Origin: Planctomycetota bacterium
Lineage (GTDB): Bacteria; Planctomycetota; PLA2; JAEUHO01
DNA length: 64,000 nucleotides
Assembly (NCBI GenBank): GCA_029259775.1
Contig: JAJDEN010000057.1
Coordinates: 55,924-119,923 of the forward strand
Direction: 5' to 3'
How positions within the stretch are numbered: position 1 is the first letter of the stretch; each line of letters begins with the position of its first letter. The position numbers were made by a program, and so were the translations under genes. Positions 1 through 8,950 of the stretch are shown piece by piece. Below the pieces are notes generated by a model. That model made no database searches and was not told where the DNA came from. It worked only from the letters and a program-made list of their open reading frames with translations.

Positions 1-1425
1 GAAGCCCGCAAGCAGGGTGTCGCGCGCCCCGCGGACGAACGTGCCGATCTTCTCGTGATGCGAGCCGATGTCACGCACGGCCACGGCCAACGCGAGGGCG
101 TGGAAGCCACGCACCGTGACGAAACTCTTCTGGGCGCGAGCGAGGAGGACCTCGTCCGCCTTGGTCTGCTCCAGGATCACGGCCGAGTCCGTCTTCAGAT
201 CCGCGTGGACCACGCGCGCCAGTGCGATCTGCCCCAGGCCCTCGCTGAAGTGATCCGGCGCACTCTTCTCGGCGCGCAGGAGGGCCTTCACCGCGGTCAG
301 GCGCTCGTCGGGCGACATGATCGTGGCGTTCGTACCCACAGCGAGACGGGCGGCGCGCTGGACGGGGTTCGGCAGGCGTCGATCCCCAAGGGAGCGCAGC
401 ACCAGCTGGAACCAGCCCTCGCCGCGCAGCTTGACGTACGTGGACAGCGCATGGGCACGTTCGAGATGCGACCACTTGCGCTTGAAGACAGGCACACCGG
501 CCACGGCGCGACGCAGGTTCTCGTAGACCTTCGTCGGAATCGCCTTGCGCGGCTGCTGCCCCAGGGAGGTGAGCAGGGCGACCGGCAGATCCGGATCGTC
601 ATGCCGTTCGCCAAGCCGCTTGAGCAGTCCCTTCACGACGAGGCGGCCGTCCCGGCTGAAGGGACTCGCGTAGGGCTGGTCGGCGAGGAGGCCGAGGGAG
701 AACGCGGCGAAGCAGCGGCACCGGATCGGGGCCTTCCCATCCTTGATGAGATCGAGCAGGCGCATGCGTGCCAGATCGAGGCTGATGGCGCCCAGTTGCT
801 TCGTCTTCTCCGTGCGCCGCTGAAGGCCGACCGCGAGCGCGGCAGCCTCCCGCTCCAGCCGGCTGGCCGTGGTGCTCTCGGCGGTCTTGAGCAGCATGTC
901 GAGCGTCTCGTCGGTCGCATCCACCTTCGCCAGGGCCAGCATGGCCGAGGCGGTGACGGTGTCCTTCTGACGCTTGCCCTTGCGGCGATCCAGCATCTCG
1001 AGCAGGAAAGGCTTGATGTGCTGGCGCGCGATCAGCGCGCGGCGCTCCTTCGTGAGTTCCTCGACCGTCGGCCCCTCGCTACGACCGGTCGTGATGCGGC
1101 GGGCGCGAAGCGCCTCGCCGCGATCCGGCAGGTAGGCCCAGCGGTTGAGCGCCCACCACGTGCCCCAGTAGACGTCGGGCAAGGCCCCGCGGGTCGTCGG
1201 GATGCCGCTGCCCGGGGTGACGACCGGAGCGCCGCGCTTGGGGCCGGACGGCGAGGGCGTCGTGGGGTCGCCCGGCGGGGCCCGTCCTCCCGGACCCTGG
1301 AATCGGCCGCCATGGGCGAACGCGGGCTCCGCTGCCAGCAACAGCACGGCGGCGGCCAGCCACGCGGCAGCGCGGGCCCCAAGCGGGGACCAGCAGCGGG
1401 TCAGGTGTCGGCGCAGGCGCTCCAT
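1..1425 (-). CDS. Secreted HEAT-repeat-like protein, C-terminus off window
   Basis: An open frame of 475 codons starts at the ATG at 1425 and is still open at base 1, so the C-terminus is missing. A GGAGG ribosome site lies just upstream of the start. Residues about 1-32 form a signal peptide (WLAAAVLLLAAEPAFA). A Gly/Pro-rich stretch follows, then the box DVYWGTWWALNRWAYLP, which I associate with planctomycete secreted HEAT-repeat proteins. The rest is helical with regularly spaced Ala/Leu and Arg/Lys, such as ASAMLALAKVDATDETLDML, consistent with HEAT-like repeats. No catalytic motif is visible. A scaffold or binding role outside the cytoplasmic membrane is a guess. The opposite strand is also open over this stretch but has no coherent domain. 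Confidence 0.8.
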   Translation of the reverse strand, partial: MERLRRHLTRCWSPLGARAAAWLAAAVLLLAAEPAFAHGGRFQGPGGRAPPGDPTTPSPSGPKRGAPVVTPGSGIPTTRGALPDVYWGTWWALNRWAYLPDRGEALRARRITTGRSEGPTVEELTKERRALIARQHIKPFLLEMLDRRKGKRQKDTVTASAMLALAKVDATDETLDMLLKTAESTTASRLEREAAALAVGLQRRTEKTKQLGAISLDLARMRLLDLIKDGKAPIRCRCFAAFSLGLLADQPYASPFSRDGRLVVKGLLKRLGERHDDPDLPVALLTSLGQQPRKAIPTKVYENLRRAVAGVPVFKRKWSHLERAHALSTYVKLRGEGWFQLVLRSLGDRRLPNPVQRAARLAVGTNATIMSPDERLTAVKALLRAEKSAPDHFSEGLGQIALARVVHADLKTDSAVILEQTKADEVLLARAQKSFVTVRGFHALALAVAVRDIGSHHEKIGTFVRGARDTLLAGF

Positions 1426-1628
1426 CGATCCTCCGAGGGGGGCTGGTGGCGCACGACCAGTCTACGGACCGGTCCCATCAAGGGTGGAAACGCGTCCGTT
1501 CGGGGGCGTGCGTCGCCAATTTCCTGCGCCGGGGGCGGATGCGGGCGTTCCGGGACGGTTGCCCTGGCGGAGCGCCCCCGGCACGATGGCCGCTTGGGGC
1601 CGGCTCGTGGGCCACGGGAGGGAGCGCG

Positions 1629-3080
1629 ATGCGATCGACTCTGTTCGGCCTGGCCGCCTTGGTGCTGCTCGCGGGGACGGCCCATGCGGACGTGGCCCTG
1701 CCGTCGGTCTTCGGCAAGGACATGGTGCTCCAGCGTGGCCGCCCGGTCCCCGTGTGGGGCACGGCGAAGCCGAGCGAGAGCGTCACCGTGAGCGTCGCCG
1801 GCCAGACGCAGACGGCCCGCGCCGACACCAAGGGCCGTTGGCGCGTGACGCTGACGGCCATGAAGGCCGGCGGCCCGCACGAGATGGTGGTCCAGGCCGC
1901 CAACGAGATCCGGCTCACGGGCGTGCTCGTCGGCGACGTCTGGATCTGCTCCGGGCAGTCGAACATGCAGTGGCCCGTCAACCGCAGCGCGGATGCCACC
2001 AAGGAGATCGAAGCTGCCGACCATCCACAGATCCGCCTCCTCAGCGTGCCGCGCCGCCCGAAGGAAAGCCCGCAGACCGACTTCCAGGGTGTCTGGGTGC
2101 CGTGTTCGCCGAAGACCGCCGGGGGGTTCTCCGCCGTGGCCTACTACTTCGGGCGCAAGCTGCACCAGCGGCTCGGCGTCCCGATCGGCCTCATCAACAC
2201 GTCCTACGGGGGCACGCCGGCCGAGTCGTGGATGGACGCGAAGTCGCTGAAGAAGGAGCGCAAGCTCGCGCCTCTGCTCGGGCGCTGGAAGAAGAGACTC
2301 GACCGGGCGCGGCCCGGCGCAGGGGGCGACAAGGTGCGACAGAGCCCTCACCGCCCGGCCAACCTCTGGAACGGCATGGTCGCCCCGCTCCTGCCGTACG
2401 CGATCCGCGGCGCGATCTGGTACCAGGGCGAGTCCAACGCCGGGCGCGCCGAGCAGTACATGACGCTGTTCCCCGCGATGATCCGCGCGTGGCGCGCGAA
2501 ATGGGGCCAAGGCGACTTCCCGTTCCATTTCGTGCAGCTCGCCAACTTCAAGGCGCGCCAGGAAGCGCCCGGTGAGAGCGCGTGGGCCGAGCTGCGTGAA
2601 GCCCAGCGCCTCACGCTCGCCGCCGTACCGGCCACGGGCATGGCCGTGATCATCGACATCGGCGAGGCGGGCAACATCCACCCCAAGAACAAGCAGGACG
2701 TCGGGGCGCGCCTCGCCGCCCTCGCTCTCGCCAAGGACTACGGCGAGCGCGTGGTGCCCTCCGGGCCGCTCTACCGAAAGGCCGTCACCAACGGCAAGCG
2801 CCTCGTGCTGCACTTCGATCACGCCGAGGGGCTGTGCACCCAGGACGACGAGGCACTCGCCGGCTTCGCGGTCCGCGGGCCCGACAAGACCTGGGTCTGG
2901 GCCAAGGCGTCCATCCAGGGCACCACGGTGGTGCTGGAGCATCCCGCCGGCAAGAAGGTGCTGCACGCCCGCTACGGCTGGGCGGACAACCCCGCGTGCA
3001 ACCTCGCCAACGGCGCCGAGCTGCCGGCCTCACCGTTCCGGACAGACAAGCTCCCGCTCACGACGGCGGGCAAGCACTGA
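1629..3080 (+). CDS. Sialate O-acetylesterase (SASA family)
   Basis: A 483-residue exported esterase expected to remove O-acetyl groups from sialic acids or other acetylated sugars. Residues 1-20 are a signal peptide (LFGLAALVLLAGTAHA). The N-terminal beta domain (VFGKDMVLQRGRPVPVWG) is typical of the family. The SGNH-type nucleophile sits in WICSGQSNMQW with Ser about 111. The second block is IWYQGESNAGRAEQY and the C-terminal catalytic His block is GEAGNIHPKNKQDVG. The ATG at 1629 is chosen because it gives the signal peptide and has GGGAGGGAG just upstream. Longer in-frame starts give a senseless N-terminus. It is divergent from the HEAT-repeat gene, and the next gene on the strand begins 88 bp downstream. 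The substrate is not visible from sequence. Confidence 0.93.
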   Translation: MRSTLFGLAALVLLAGTAHADVALPSVFGKDMVLQRGRPVPVWGTAKPSESVTVSVAGQTQTARADTKGRWRVTLTAMKAGGPHEMVVQAANEIRLTGVLVGDVWICSGQSNMQWPVNRSADATKEIEAADHPQIRLLSVPRRPKESPQTDFQGVWVPCSPKTAGGFSAVAYYFGRKLHQRLGVPIGLINTSYGGTPAESWMDAKSLKKERKLAPLLGRWKKRLDRARPGAGGDKVRQSPHRPANLWNGMVAPLLPYAIRGAIWYQGESNAGRAEQYMTLFPAMIRAWRAKWGQGDFPFHFVQLANFKARQEAPGESAWAELREAQRLTLAAVPATGMAVIIDIGEAGNIHPKNKQDVGARLAALALAKDYGERVVPSGPLYRKAVTNGKRLVLHFDHAEGLCTQDDEALAGFAVRGPDKTWVWAKASIQGTTVVLEHPAGKKVLHARYGWADNPACNLANGAELPASPFRTDKLPLTTAGKH

Positions 3081-3168
3081 GCCGAGAGCTCATCCACGAC
3101 GCGTCGCGCCTGAACCCGGCAGCGCGGCAAGCCACGCCCGAGGCCGTGCTACGTTCGCGAACATCATC

Positions 3169-3951
3169 ATGGGATCGAAACTCCGCCTCCTCACGTGGAA
3201 CATCCATAAGGGCATCGGCACGGACCGCCGCTACCGCCTGGACCGGGTGATCGACGTACTCCGCGATCTCGACGCGGATGTCGTATGCCTGCAGGAGGTC
3301 GACCGTGGCGTGCCGCGCTCGTCCTTCGAAGACCAGGCCGATCGGCTCAGCCAAGCCCTCGGCTACGACCACGCGGCGCTCGGCCTGAACGTTCGCGTCA
3401 AGAAGGGCGCCTACGGGAACCTCACGCTGTCGCGCTATCCGCTCGAGGACATCCAGAACGTCGACTTGACGGTGCCCCCCAAGAAGCGTCGCTCGGGTTT
3501 GGTCGTGCGGGTGCGGGCTGGTCCGCCCGAGGGCTGGCTTGTCGCCAACGTGCACCTGGGTCTGATGCACATGGAGCGCCGCATCCAAGTGCGCCGTCTG
3601 CTGGCGCACCTCTTCGAAGGCGCCGCACCGGACCAGCCGCTGCTCATCGCCGGCGACTGGAACGAGTGGACCACGCGCCTCGTGCATGGCGCGCTGCGCG
3701 AGTTCGGGTTCCACGTCGCGCGCAGCGAGACGCAGCCGCGCGCTGTGAGGACATGGCCGAGCCGCCGACCCCTCGTGGCCCTCGACAAGGTCCTCTACCG
3801 CGACCCGATTCGCTGCCATCACGTCGTCTGCATCCGGGACGACGTGACGCGCGTGGCGAGCGATCACCTGCCCCTGATGGTCGAGCTGGAAGCCCCGCTC
3901 AGTCCGCAGCAGACGACGGCGCAGCAGGTCGACCGCATTTCGCCAGAATGA
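3169..3951 (+). CDS. Endonuclease/exonuclease/phosphatase (EEP) family hydrolase
   Basis: A 260-residue single-domain EEP fold protein with no signal peptide. Key blocks in order are LLTWNIHKG (metal-binding Asn), VCLQEVDRG (catalytic Glu about 45), NVHLGLMH, AGDWNEW (Asp/Asn pair about 163) and ASDHLPLMVELE (final Asp-His about 232). The family includes nucleases, inositol-phosphate phosphatases and sphingomyelinases; the WNIHKG form at the N-terminus is common in bacterial cytosolic members that often sit beside cardiolipin synthase, which is also nearby here. A phosphodiesterase acting on lipids or nucleic acid is inferred only. Its 3' end overlaps the convergent membrane-protein gene by about 50 bp. 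Confidence 0.88.
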   Translation: MGSKLRLLTWNIHKGIGTDRRYRLDRVIDVLRDLDADVVCLQEVDRGVPRSSFEDQADRLSQALGYDHAALGLNVRVKKGAYGNLTLSRYPLEDIQNVDLTVPPKKRRSGLVVRVRAGPPEGWLVANVHLGLMHMERRIQVRRLLAHLFEGAAPDQPLLIAGDWNEWTTRLVHGALREFGFHVARSETQPRAVRTWPSRRPLVALDKVLYRDPIRCHHVVCIRDDVTRVASDHLPLMVELEAPLSPQQTTAQQVDRISPE

Positions 3952-4531
3952 GCATCGCCACGACGGCGCCGACCAAGTTGGACACCAGATCCCAGCCGGT
4001 GTTCACGTAACCGCCGACATTCGTGTTTGGCAGCGTCTGGGTCGCAGCGAACTCGATGACTTCGTTCAACGCACCAAAGCCCAGCGCGGCGGCACCGCAG
4101 AGCAGCAGACGGCCGAACGTGGGCCGTGTCGATGCATGGATCGCCTCGAGTCCCTGCCAGCACACCCACGTCGTCACGCCGAAGCCGTACGCGTGCACGA
4201 GCTGGTCGTACTTCAGGTGCTCGGGAATCAGCCACAGGCTGTAGAGCACCGCGTTGGGGGGCTGAAACGGCCAGCCGGAGGGCAGCGGGACGAGGCCGCC
4301 GGCCATGTGCACGAGGCCCCAGATCGACAAGCACCAGAGCGCTCCCGAGGTGAGGTTCACGCGCAGGTGGACCGCGGCCACCGCCGTGACGAGGCCCAGC
4401 ATCGTGACGATGTAGAAGAGGAACTCGCTGTTTCCAAGCCAGAGCGCCGCGACAACCGCGGCCAGGAGGTAGGCTGCCGTGCAGACAGCGACGGCTGCCG
4501 TCGCCGTGCGAGTAGGAGGCTTGACCATCAT
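3899..4531 (-). CDS. DUF2238/YjdF-like integral membrane protein
   Basis: A protein of about 210 residues with five to six hydrophobic segments (AVAVCTAAYLLAAVVAALW, EFLFYIVTMLGLVTAVAAV, ALWCLSIWGLVHMAGGLVPL and a pair near the C-terminus). The blocks YDQLVHAYGFG and GALNEVIEFAAT with the acidic/His pattern D..VH and N..IE match my recollection of the DUF2238 (YjdF) family. No function is established. Two ATGs are adjacent at 4531 and 4528 and either could be used. It lies convergent to the EEP gene and divergent from cardiolipin synthase, only about 57 bp from that gene's start, so the two probably share a promoter region. Confidence 0.8.
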   Translation of the reverse strand: MMVKPPTRTATAAVAVCTAAYLLAAVVAALWLGNSEFLFYIVTMLGLVTAVAAVHLRVNLTSGALWCLSIWGLVHMAGGLVPLPSGWPFQPPNAVLYSLWLIPEHLKYDQLVHAYGFGVTTWVCWQGLEAIHASTRPTFGRLLLCGAAALGFGALNEVIEFAATQTLPNTNVGGYVNTGWDLVSNLVGAVVAMLILAKCGRPAAPSSAAD

Positions 4532-4588
4532 GCAGCTGCCCAGCCTACATCGCCCGCTGGATCGAACCGGCGGCCGAGGCGTGGGCGC

Positions 4589-6022
4589 GTGATCGAGGAT
4601 CTCTTCGGAAGCGCCTGGGCCCTGGTCTACCTGGCATTCCTCGTCGGGATGATCGTGCTCGTCTTGCTGCGCAAGCGCGAGCCCCCCGCCGCGATCGGAT
4701 GGTCGCTCGCCATCGTCCTGCTCCCCTTGATCGGATCCGTCGCCTTCGTGCTGTTCGGTCTGACGCGCATGCCACGCCGCCTGCGCAAGAAGATGCGCCA
4801 CCGCGCGACGTTCGCCGGGCGGTCTCCGCACGCCCTGGCAGCGGCCATGCCAACCACGGGCGCCTGGGCCTCCATGGACCGCCTGATGCAGCACGTGGGC
4901 GAGCCCCCCGTAACCCACGGCAGCCGCGTAGCGTTGCTCGAACAAGGCGCAGCGGCCTTCGACCGGATGTTTGCGGCGGTCGCGGCCGCCAAGCACCACG
5001 TCCACGTGGAGATGTACATCTTCCGCAACGACAAGCTCGGACGGCACCTGCTGGACCTGCTCGTCGAACGCGCCGAGGCGGGCGTGGAGGTGCGACTGTG
5101 CGTCGATTACGTAGGGACGCTGGGGCGCTGGCGCCTGCTGCGCCGACTGCGTCGCGCCGGGGGCGAGGGGGCCGTCTTCCTACCGCTCTTCGCGATCGGC
5201 AAGCGCTTCGTCCCAAACCTCCGGAACCACCGCAAGATCCTCGTGTGCGACGGCCAGACGGCGTTCTTCGGCGGGCTCAACGTCGGTGAGGAGTACCTCG
5301 GACGTCGCAAGCTCGCGCGCGATTGGTGCGATCTGCAAGTGGAGGTGACCGGACCGGCCGTGTCCGATATCCAGCGGGTGTTCGTCGAGGACTGGGATTT
5401 CGCCGCCGGCAAGCTGCTCTCCGGACAGGCGTACTTTCCCGAGCCGCGGAGCGATGCGGATAGCGCGGGGAACTCCGCCATACAGGTGGTCAGCGGCGGC
5501 CCGGATCGCGAGGTGAACCCGATCCGCGAAGCGTTCTTCCAGGCGTTCACCCACGAGCCGCGTCAGCTGCGGATCGCTTCACCGTACGTCGTCCCGGACC
5601 CGGGCTTGCGCGACGCACTCAAGCATGCTGCGCGTCGCGGGGTGCGCGTGGATGTCATCACGCAGAGCTGGCCGCCGGACAACTACCTGGCTGAACTCGC
5701 GGGGTCCTACTACTTCGACGAACTGCTGGCGGCCGGCGTCCACATCCATCGGTACATGCCCGGCATGATGCACGGCAAGTTGATCGTCGCCGGCGACGAC
5801 CTGGCGATCCTCGGCTCCGCGAACCTCGACAACCGCAGCCTGCAGCTCAACTTCGAGCTGGTGGGCCTCTTCTTCAGTCCCGACGACGTCGCTGTGATGC
5901 GCACGCGCTTCGACGAGATGCTCGCGCGCAGCGAAGAGCTGACGCCGGAGCGCTACGCCGAGCGCGGCCGGCTGCGCCGCGTCGGCGAGGGCCTGGCCCG
6001 ACTCCTCGCTCCGCTGATGTGA
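4589..6022 (+). CDS. cls: Cardiolipin synthase (PLD family)
   Basis: A membrane enzyme that condenses two phosphatidylglycerols to cardiolipin and glycerol. The N-terminus carries two transmembrane helices (LVYLAFLVGMIVLVLL and SLAIVLLPLIGSVAFVLFG), followed by two phospholipase D HKD motifs: NHRKILVCDGQTAFFGG (about residue 213) and MHGKLIVAGDDLAILGS (about 394). The length of 477 residues is the usual size for bacterial Cls. The GTG at 4589 is chosen because it starts immediately before the first membrane helix; upstream in-frame codons encode an implausible Arg-rich segment. It stands alone on the plus strand between two minus-strand genes. Confidence 0.95.
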   Translation: MIEDLFGSAWALVYLAFLVGMIVLVLLRKREPPAAIGWSLAIVLLPLIGSVAFVLFGLTRMPRRLRKKMRHRATFAGRSPHALAAAMPTTGAWASMDRLMQHVGEPPVTHGSRVALLEQGAAAFDRMFAAVAAAKHHVHVEMYIFRNDKLGRHLLDLLVERAEAGVEVRLCVDYVGTLGRWRLLRRLRRAGGEGAVFLPLFAIGKRFVPNLRNHRKILVCDGQTAFFGGLNVGEEYLGRRKLARDWCDLQVEVTGPAVSDIQRVFVEDWDFAAGKLLSGQAYFPEPRSDADSAGNSAIQVVSGGPDREVNPIREAFFQAFTHEPRQLRIASPYVVPDPGLRDALKHAARRGVRVDVITQSWPPDNYLAELAGSYYFDELLAAGVHIHRYMPGMMHGKLIVAGDDLAILGSANLDNRSLQLNFELVGLFFSPDDVAVMRTRFDEMLARSEELTPERYAERGRLRRVGEGLARLLAPLM

Positions 6023-6049
6023 CGCACGCTGCGGCCCGTCCAAGAGAGC

Positions 6050-8740
6050 CTAGTACACGATGATCTGGATCACCGTGGTCGTGCTCCCCGTCGCGTTCGT
6101 CGCGGTGACCGTGTAGTTGGTCTGGCCCTGGGCACCTGTCGGTGTGCCCGAGATCACGCCGCTGGTCGTGTTCAGGCTGATTCCGGCTGGCAGCGCCGGG
6201 GAGACAGAGTAGGAGGCGATCGCGCCGCCCGCGGCGGTGGGCGACATGTTGGCGATCGGCGTCGATACATAGCCGATGTTCGGCGAGTTCGAATACGACA
6301 GGGCGGACGGAGCGCCCAACGTGACCGTGATGTTCACCGTGGCTGTAGCCGAGCCCGACGCATTCGTGGCCGTCACGGTGTAGTTGGCCGCTCCGCTGGT
6401 GGCGGAGGGCGTTCCGGAGATCACGCCCGTCGTCGTGCTGAAGACGAGGCCTGCCGGCAAGGCCGGGGCGATGGCCCATGTCGCGACGGTGCCCCCCGAG
6501 ATGGTGGGCGTGTTGTCCGTGATGGCCGTCCCGGTGCCATAGCTCACCGGCGTCGTGTACGAGAGCCCCGACGGCGCCTGGAGCGTGGCGTTGACGGTGA
6601 TGTTGATCACAGCCGTCGTCGTCCCGGCGGCGTTGGTTCCCGTCACCGTGTAGTTCGCCGCCGCGGTGGCGCTTGTAGGCGTACCGGTGAGGGCGCCCGT
6701 CGTGGTGCTCAACGAGAGCCCCGCCGGCAACGCCGGGGCGACGCTGTAGCTCGTGATCGCGCCCCCGCCGTTCGACGGCGTGTTGGCGGTGATCGCCGTA
6801 CCCACGGTGTAGCTCACGGGCGTGGCGTACGTCAGTCCCGAGGGCGCCACCGGGGCGACCGTGATGTTCACGGTCGCCGACGTCGTGCCGGCCACGTTCG
6901 TGCCGGTGACCGTGTAGTCCGCCGCGGCGGAGACGACGCTCGGCCTGCCGGAAATGCCACCCGTCACGGGCTCGAGAGACAAGCCGGCGGGCAGAGCCGG
7001 AGAGACGGTGTAGCCGGCGATCGGACCGCCCGTACTCGTGGGCAGGTTCGGGACGATGCCGACGCCCTCCGTGTACGTCACGGGGGACGCATAGGCCAAT
7101 CCGGCCGGCGGCGTCGAGGCATCCAGGATCGCGAGCTGCCCGCGGGCGATGCCGGCAGGTGCCAGCGTGGTGTGCACATTCACGTAGAACCGCTCGGGCG
7201 CTGCGAGCAACCGTGCCATCGTGCGCCCGGTAAAGGGTGCGTCCCCGGTCACGAAGGTGCCCGACACCGTCACGTTGTCGCCGCCGAGCAGGTCGATCAC
7301 GACGGGACCGTTCAAGCCCGCGTCGGCGTCGTGCACGTGACCTGTGGTGAGCGTCGCCGCGGAGGGAACCGACATGTCGATCGAGAACGACGCATCGAAC
7401 ATGCTGCGCAGCACGACACTGGCCGTGCCCGCGGCACTCGGGTCCACGACGGTGACCTCGTTGGCACCGCTGAGGACGGTGGAGAGCGTGATGGGCTGTT
7501 GCGACAGTTGCGCACGAGCTACGCCGCCCGGATCCACGGTCGTGTGGAAGTTGAAGTAGAAGGCGTCGGGGTCGGCGATCATGCGCGTCAGGAGATCCTG
7601 GGAGCAGGTGACACTGCCTTCGGCGGAGAACGACGTGCTGTTGGCGACGAAGTCCGCGCCGGCCATCAAGTCGATCACGACCGGCCCATCCGTGCCTGCA
7701 TCTCCGTCGTGCACGTGGGCTGACGTGATGGAGCCGATGCCCTGGGCCAAAGGCACGGCCAGGTGGGCACGCCCGCCCGTGAAGCTCTCGATGTGAAGGG
7801 CTGCGCCGCCTCTCGCGACGCCGTCCATGGGCGGGGTCGTCTCGTTCGCCGCGTCCAGACGGGCCCAGAATTCGACAGGGCCATCCGTGAGCTGCCCACG
7901 CGCAACACCGGCGGGGACGGCGGCGGTGTGGACGTTGATGTAGAAGGCGCCGAGGTCGTTGCAGACGCGGGCGAGTTGAAGCAGCGTCGGCGTCACGGCG
8001 CCCGTCATGAGACCGGTTCCCGGGTCCGTGGTAGCGCTGCCGGGCTCGAGATCGATGAGCACGGCGCCGTCGACACCGGCAGGCGCCGCGTGGATGTGCG
8101 CGTTCACGATGTCCTCGATGGCGGGCTGCCGCATGGCGAGGCGATAGGACAGGGACTTGTCCGCACCGATGAGCACGGTGGCGCCGCCGCGAGCATCCGC
8201 GTCGGCTACGGCCACTTCGTCAGCCCCCAGCAGGGTCGTGTGGAGCTCGATGGCCGCAAGCGGCGCGAGTTGCTGGCGCACCAGCCCCGCCGGGGCGGCA
8301 CTCGTGTGCACGTTGACGTAGAAGTCCGACGGCGTGGCGGCGATCTCGGCCGCCAGCGCTGCCGCTACCGAGAGCGTGTCTGCCGCGCTCAGGGTGGTAG
8401 CACTGAACGTAGCGCCGCCGCCGAGCAAGTCGATGACGATCGGCCCGTTGACCCCGGGCGCCCCCCGGTGGATGTGGGCGCCGATGATGTCGCCCACCCA
8501 CGCGGTCTGCGTGGTACAGGCAAAGTCCAAGCCGCCATCGCTCCGAAGATCGATGAGGACGCTGGCCTGGGCGTCCGCGTCGACGACGGCCACCTCGAGG
8601 CTGCCCAGCAGGATCGCCTTGAGCGTTGCGAGCTCCGTCACCGGCGGCAAGGTAGCCGTACCGCCACCGCCTCCTCCGCACGCGGCTCCGAGGAGGATGA
8701 ACAGTGTGAGAATGCCGCTCCGGCAGGTGCGCTGACGCAT
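6050..8740 (-). CDS. Lipoprotein with four CHRD domains and four putative-Ig repeats
   Basis: An 896-residue surface protein. The N-terminus is a lipoprotein signal (LTLFILLGAACGGGG; Cys about 21 lipidated). About 130-residue CHRD-type units follow four times, each with a G.HIH/HVHDADAG block, a G(P)VVIDL block and a final FYVNVHT...PAG..RGQL block. The C-terminal third is four He_PIG-like Ig repeats of about 85 residues, each with PVSYTVGTAIT and PALPAGLSL..TTG.ISGTPT followed by NYTVTGTNAAG. CHRD domains occur in chordin and in bacterial secreted proteins without known activity. The gene is divergent from a MarR regulator with a palindrome between the two starts, which suggests it may be a regulatory target. 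The repeats make assembly collapse possible. Confidence 0.9.
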   Translation of the reverse strand: MRQRTCRSGILTLFILLGAACGGGGGGTATLPPVTELATLKAILLGSLEVAVVDADAQASVLIDLRSDGGLDFACTTQTAWVGDIIGAHIHRGAPGVNGPIVIDLLGGGATFSATTLSAADTLSVAAALAAEIAATPSDFYVNVHTSAAPAGLVRQQLAPLAAIELHTTLLGADEVAVADADARGGATVLIGADKSLSYRLAMRQPAIEDIVNAHIHAAPAGVDGAVLIDLEPGSATTDPGTGLMTGAVTPTLLQLARVCNDLGAFYINVHTAAVPAGVARGQLTDGPVEFWARLDAANETTPPMDGVARGGAALHIESFTGGRAHLAVPLAQGIGSITSAHVHDGDAGTDGPVVIDLMAGADFVANSTSFSAEGSVTCSQDLLTRMIADPDAFYFNFHTTVDPGGVARAQLSQQPITLSTVLSGANEVTVVDPSAAGTASVVLRSMFDASFSIDMSVPSAATLTTGHVHDADAGLNGPVVIDLLGGDNVTVSGTFVTGDAPFTGRTMARLLAAPERFYVNVHTTLAPAGIARGQLAILDASTPPAGLAYASPVTYTEGVGIVPNLPTSTGGPIAGYTVSPALPAGLSLEPVTGGISGRPSVVSAAADYTVTGTNVAGTTSATVNITVAPVAPSGLTYATPVSYTVGTAITANTPSNGGGAITSYSVAPALPAGLSLSTTTGALTGTPTSATAAANYTVTGTNAAGTTTAVINITVNATLQAPSGLSYTTPVSYGTGTAITDNTPTISGGTVATWAIAPALPAGLVFSTTTGVISGTPSATSGAANYTVTATNASGSATATVNITVTLGAPSALSYSNSPNIGYVSTPIANMSPTAAGGAIASYSVSPALPAGISLNTTSGVISGTPTGAQGQTNYTVTATNATGSTTTVIQIIVY

Positions 8741-8800
8741 GGTGATTCCTTCGTCGCGCCCCCTGGCGCGGGAAATCCCTTGCGCAACCCAGGGGCCCCA

Positions 8801-8830
8801 GCCCCTACCTTGCATATGCAAGGCCGGGGC
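8801..8830. promoter_or_regulatory. Palindrome between CHRD lipoprotein and MarR gene (candidate operator)
   Basis: The core CCTTGCATATGCAAGG (8808-8823) is a perfect 16-bp palindrome. It is flanked by GCCCC on the left and GGGGC on the right, extending the dyad. It lies between the two divergent starts (8740 and 8951). A symmetric site of this size is what a dimeric winged-helix MarR protein binds. A smaller TTGCGCAA dyad lies at 8780-8787. Operator function is inferred from position and symmetry. Confidence 0.55.
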
Positions 8831-8950
8831 ACCATACGGAGTGCCAAGCTACGAAGCAAGGCCCAAGTGGTGACTTCGTTACCACAGTCCCGCGTCGTGG
8901 CCCGAGAGCGATCCACTTGACACCTGCCGCGCGCGGGGTATTCCCGGAGC

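Noticed and set aside
55..1791. Long open plus-strand frame of 578 codons
   Set aside because: It is the shadow of the minus-strand HEAT-repeat gene, which has a signal peptide, ribosome site and consistent helical repeats; the plus frame shows no domain and runs into the sialate esterase gene.
1401..2966. Minus-strand 521-codon frame over the esterase
   Set aside because: Antisense shadow of a confirmed gene in GC-rich DNA; His/Arg/Gly-rich with no motif.
8780..8787. TTGCGCAA dyad near the MarR palindrome as a second operator
   Set aside because: Only 8 bp and common in GC-rich DNA; mentioned but not called as a site.
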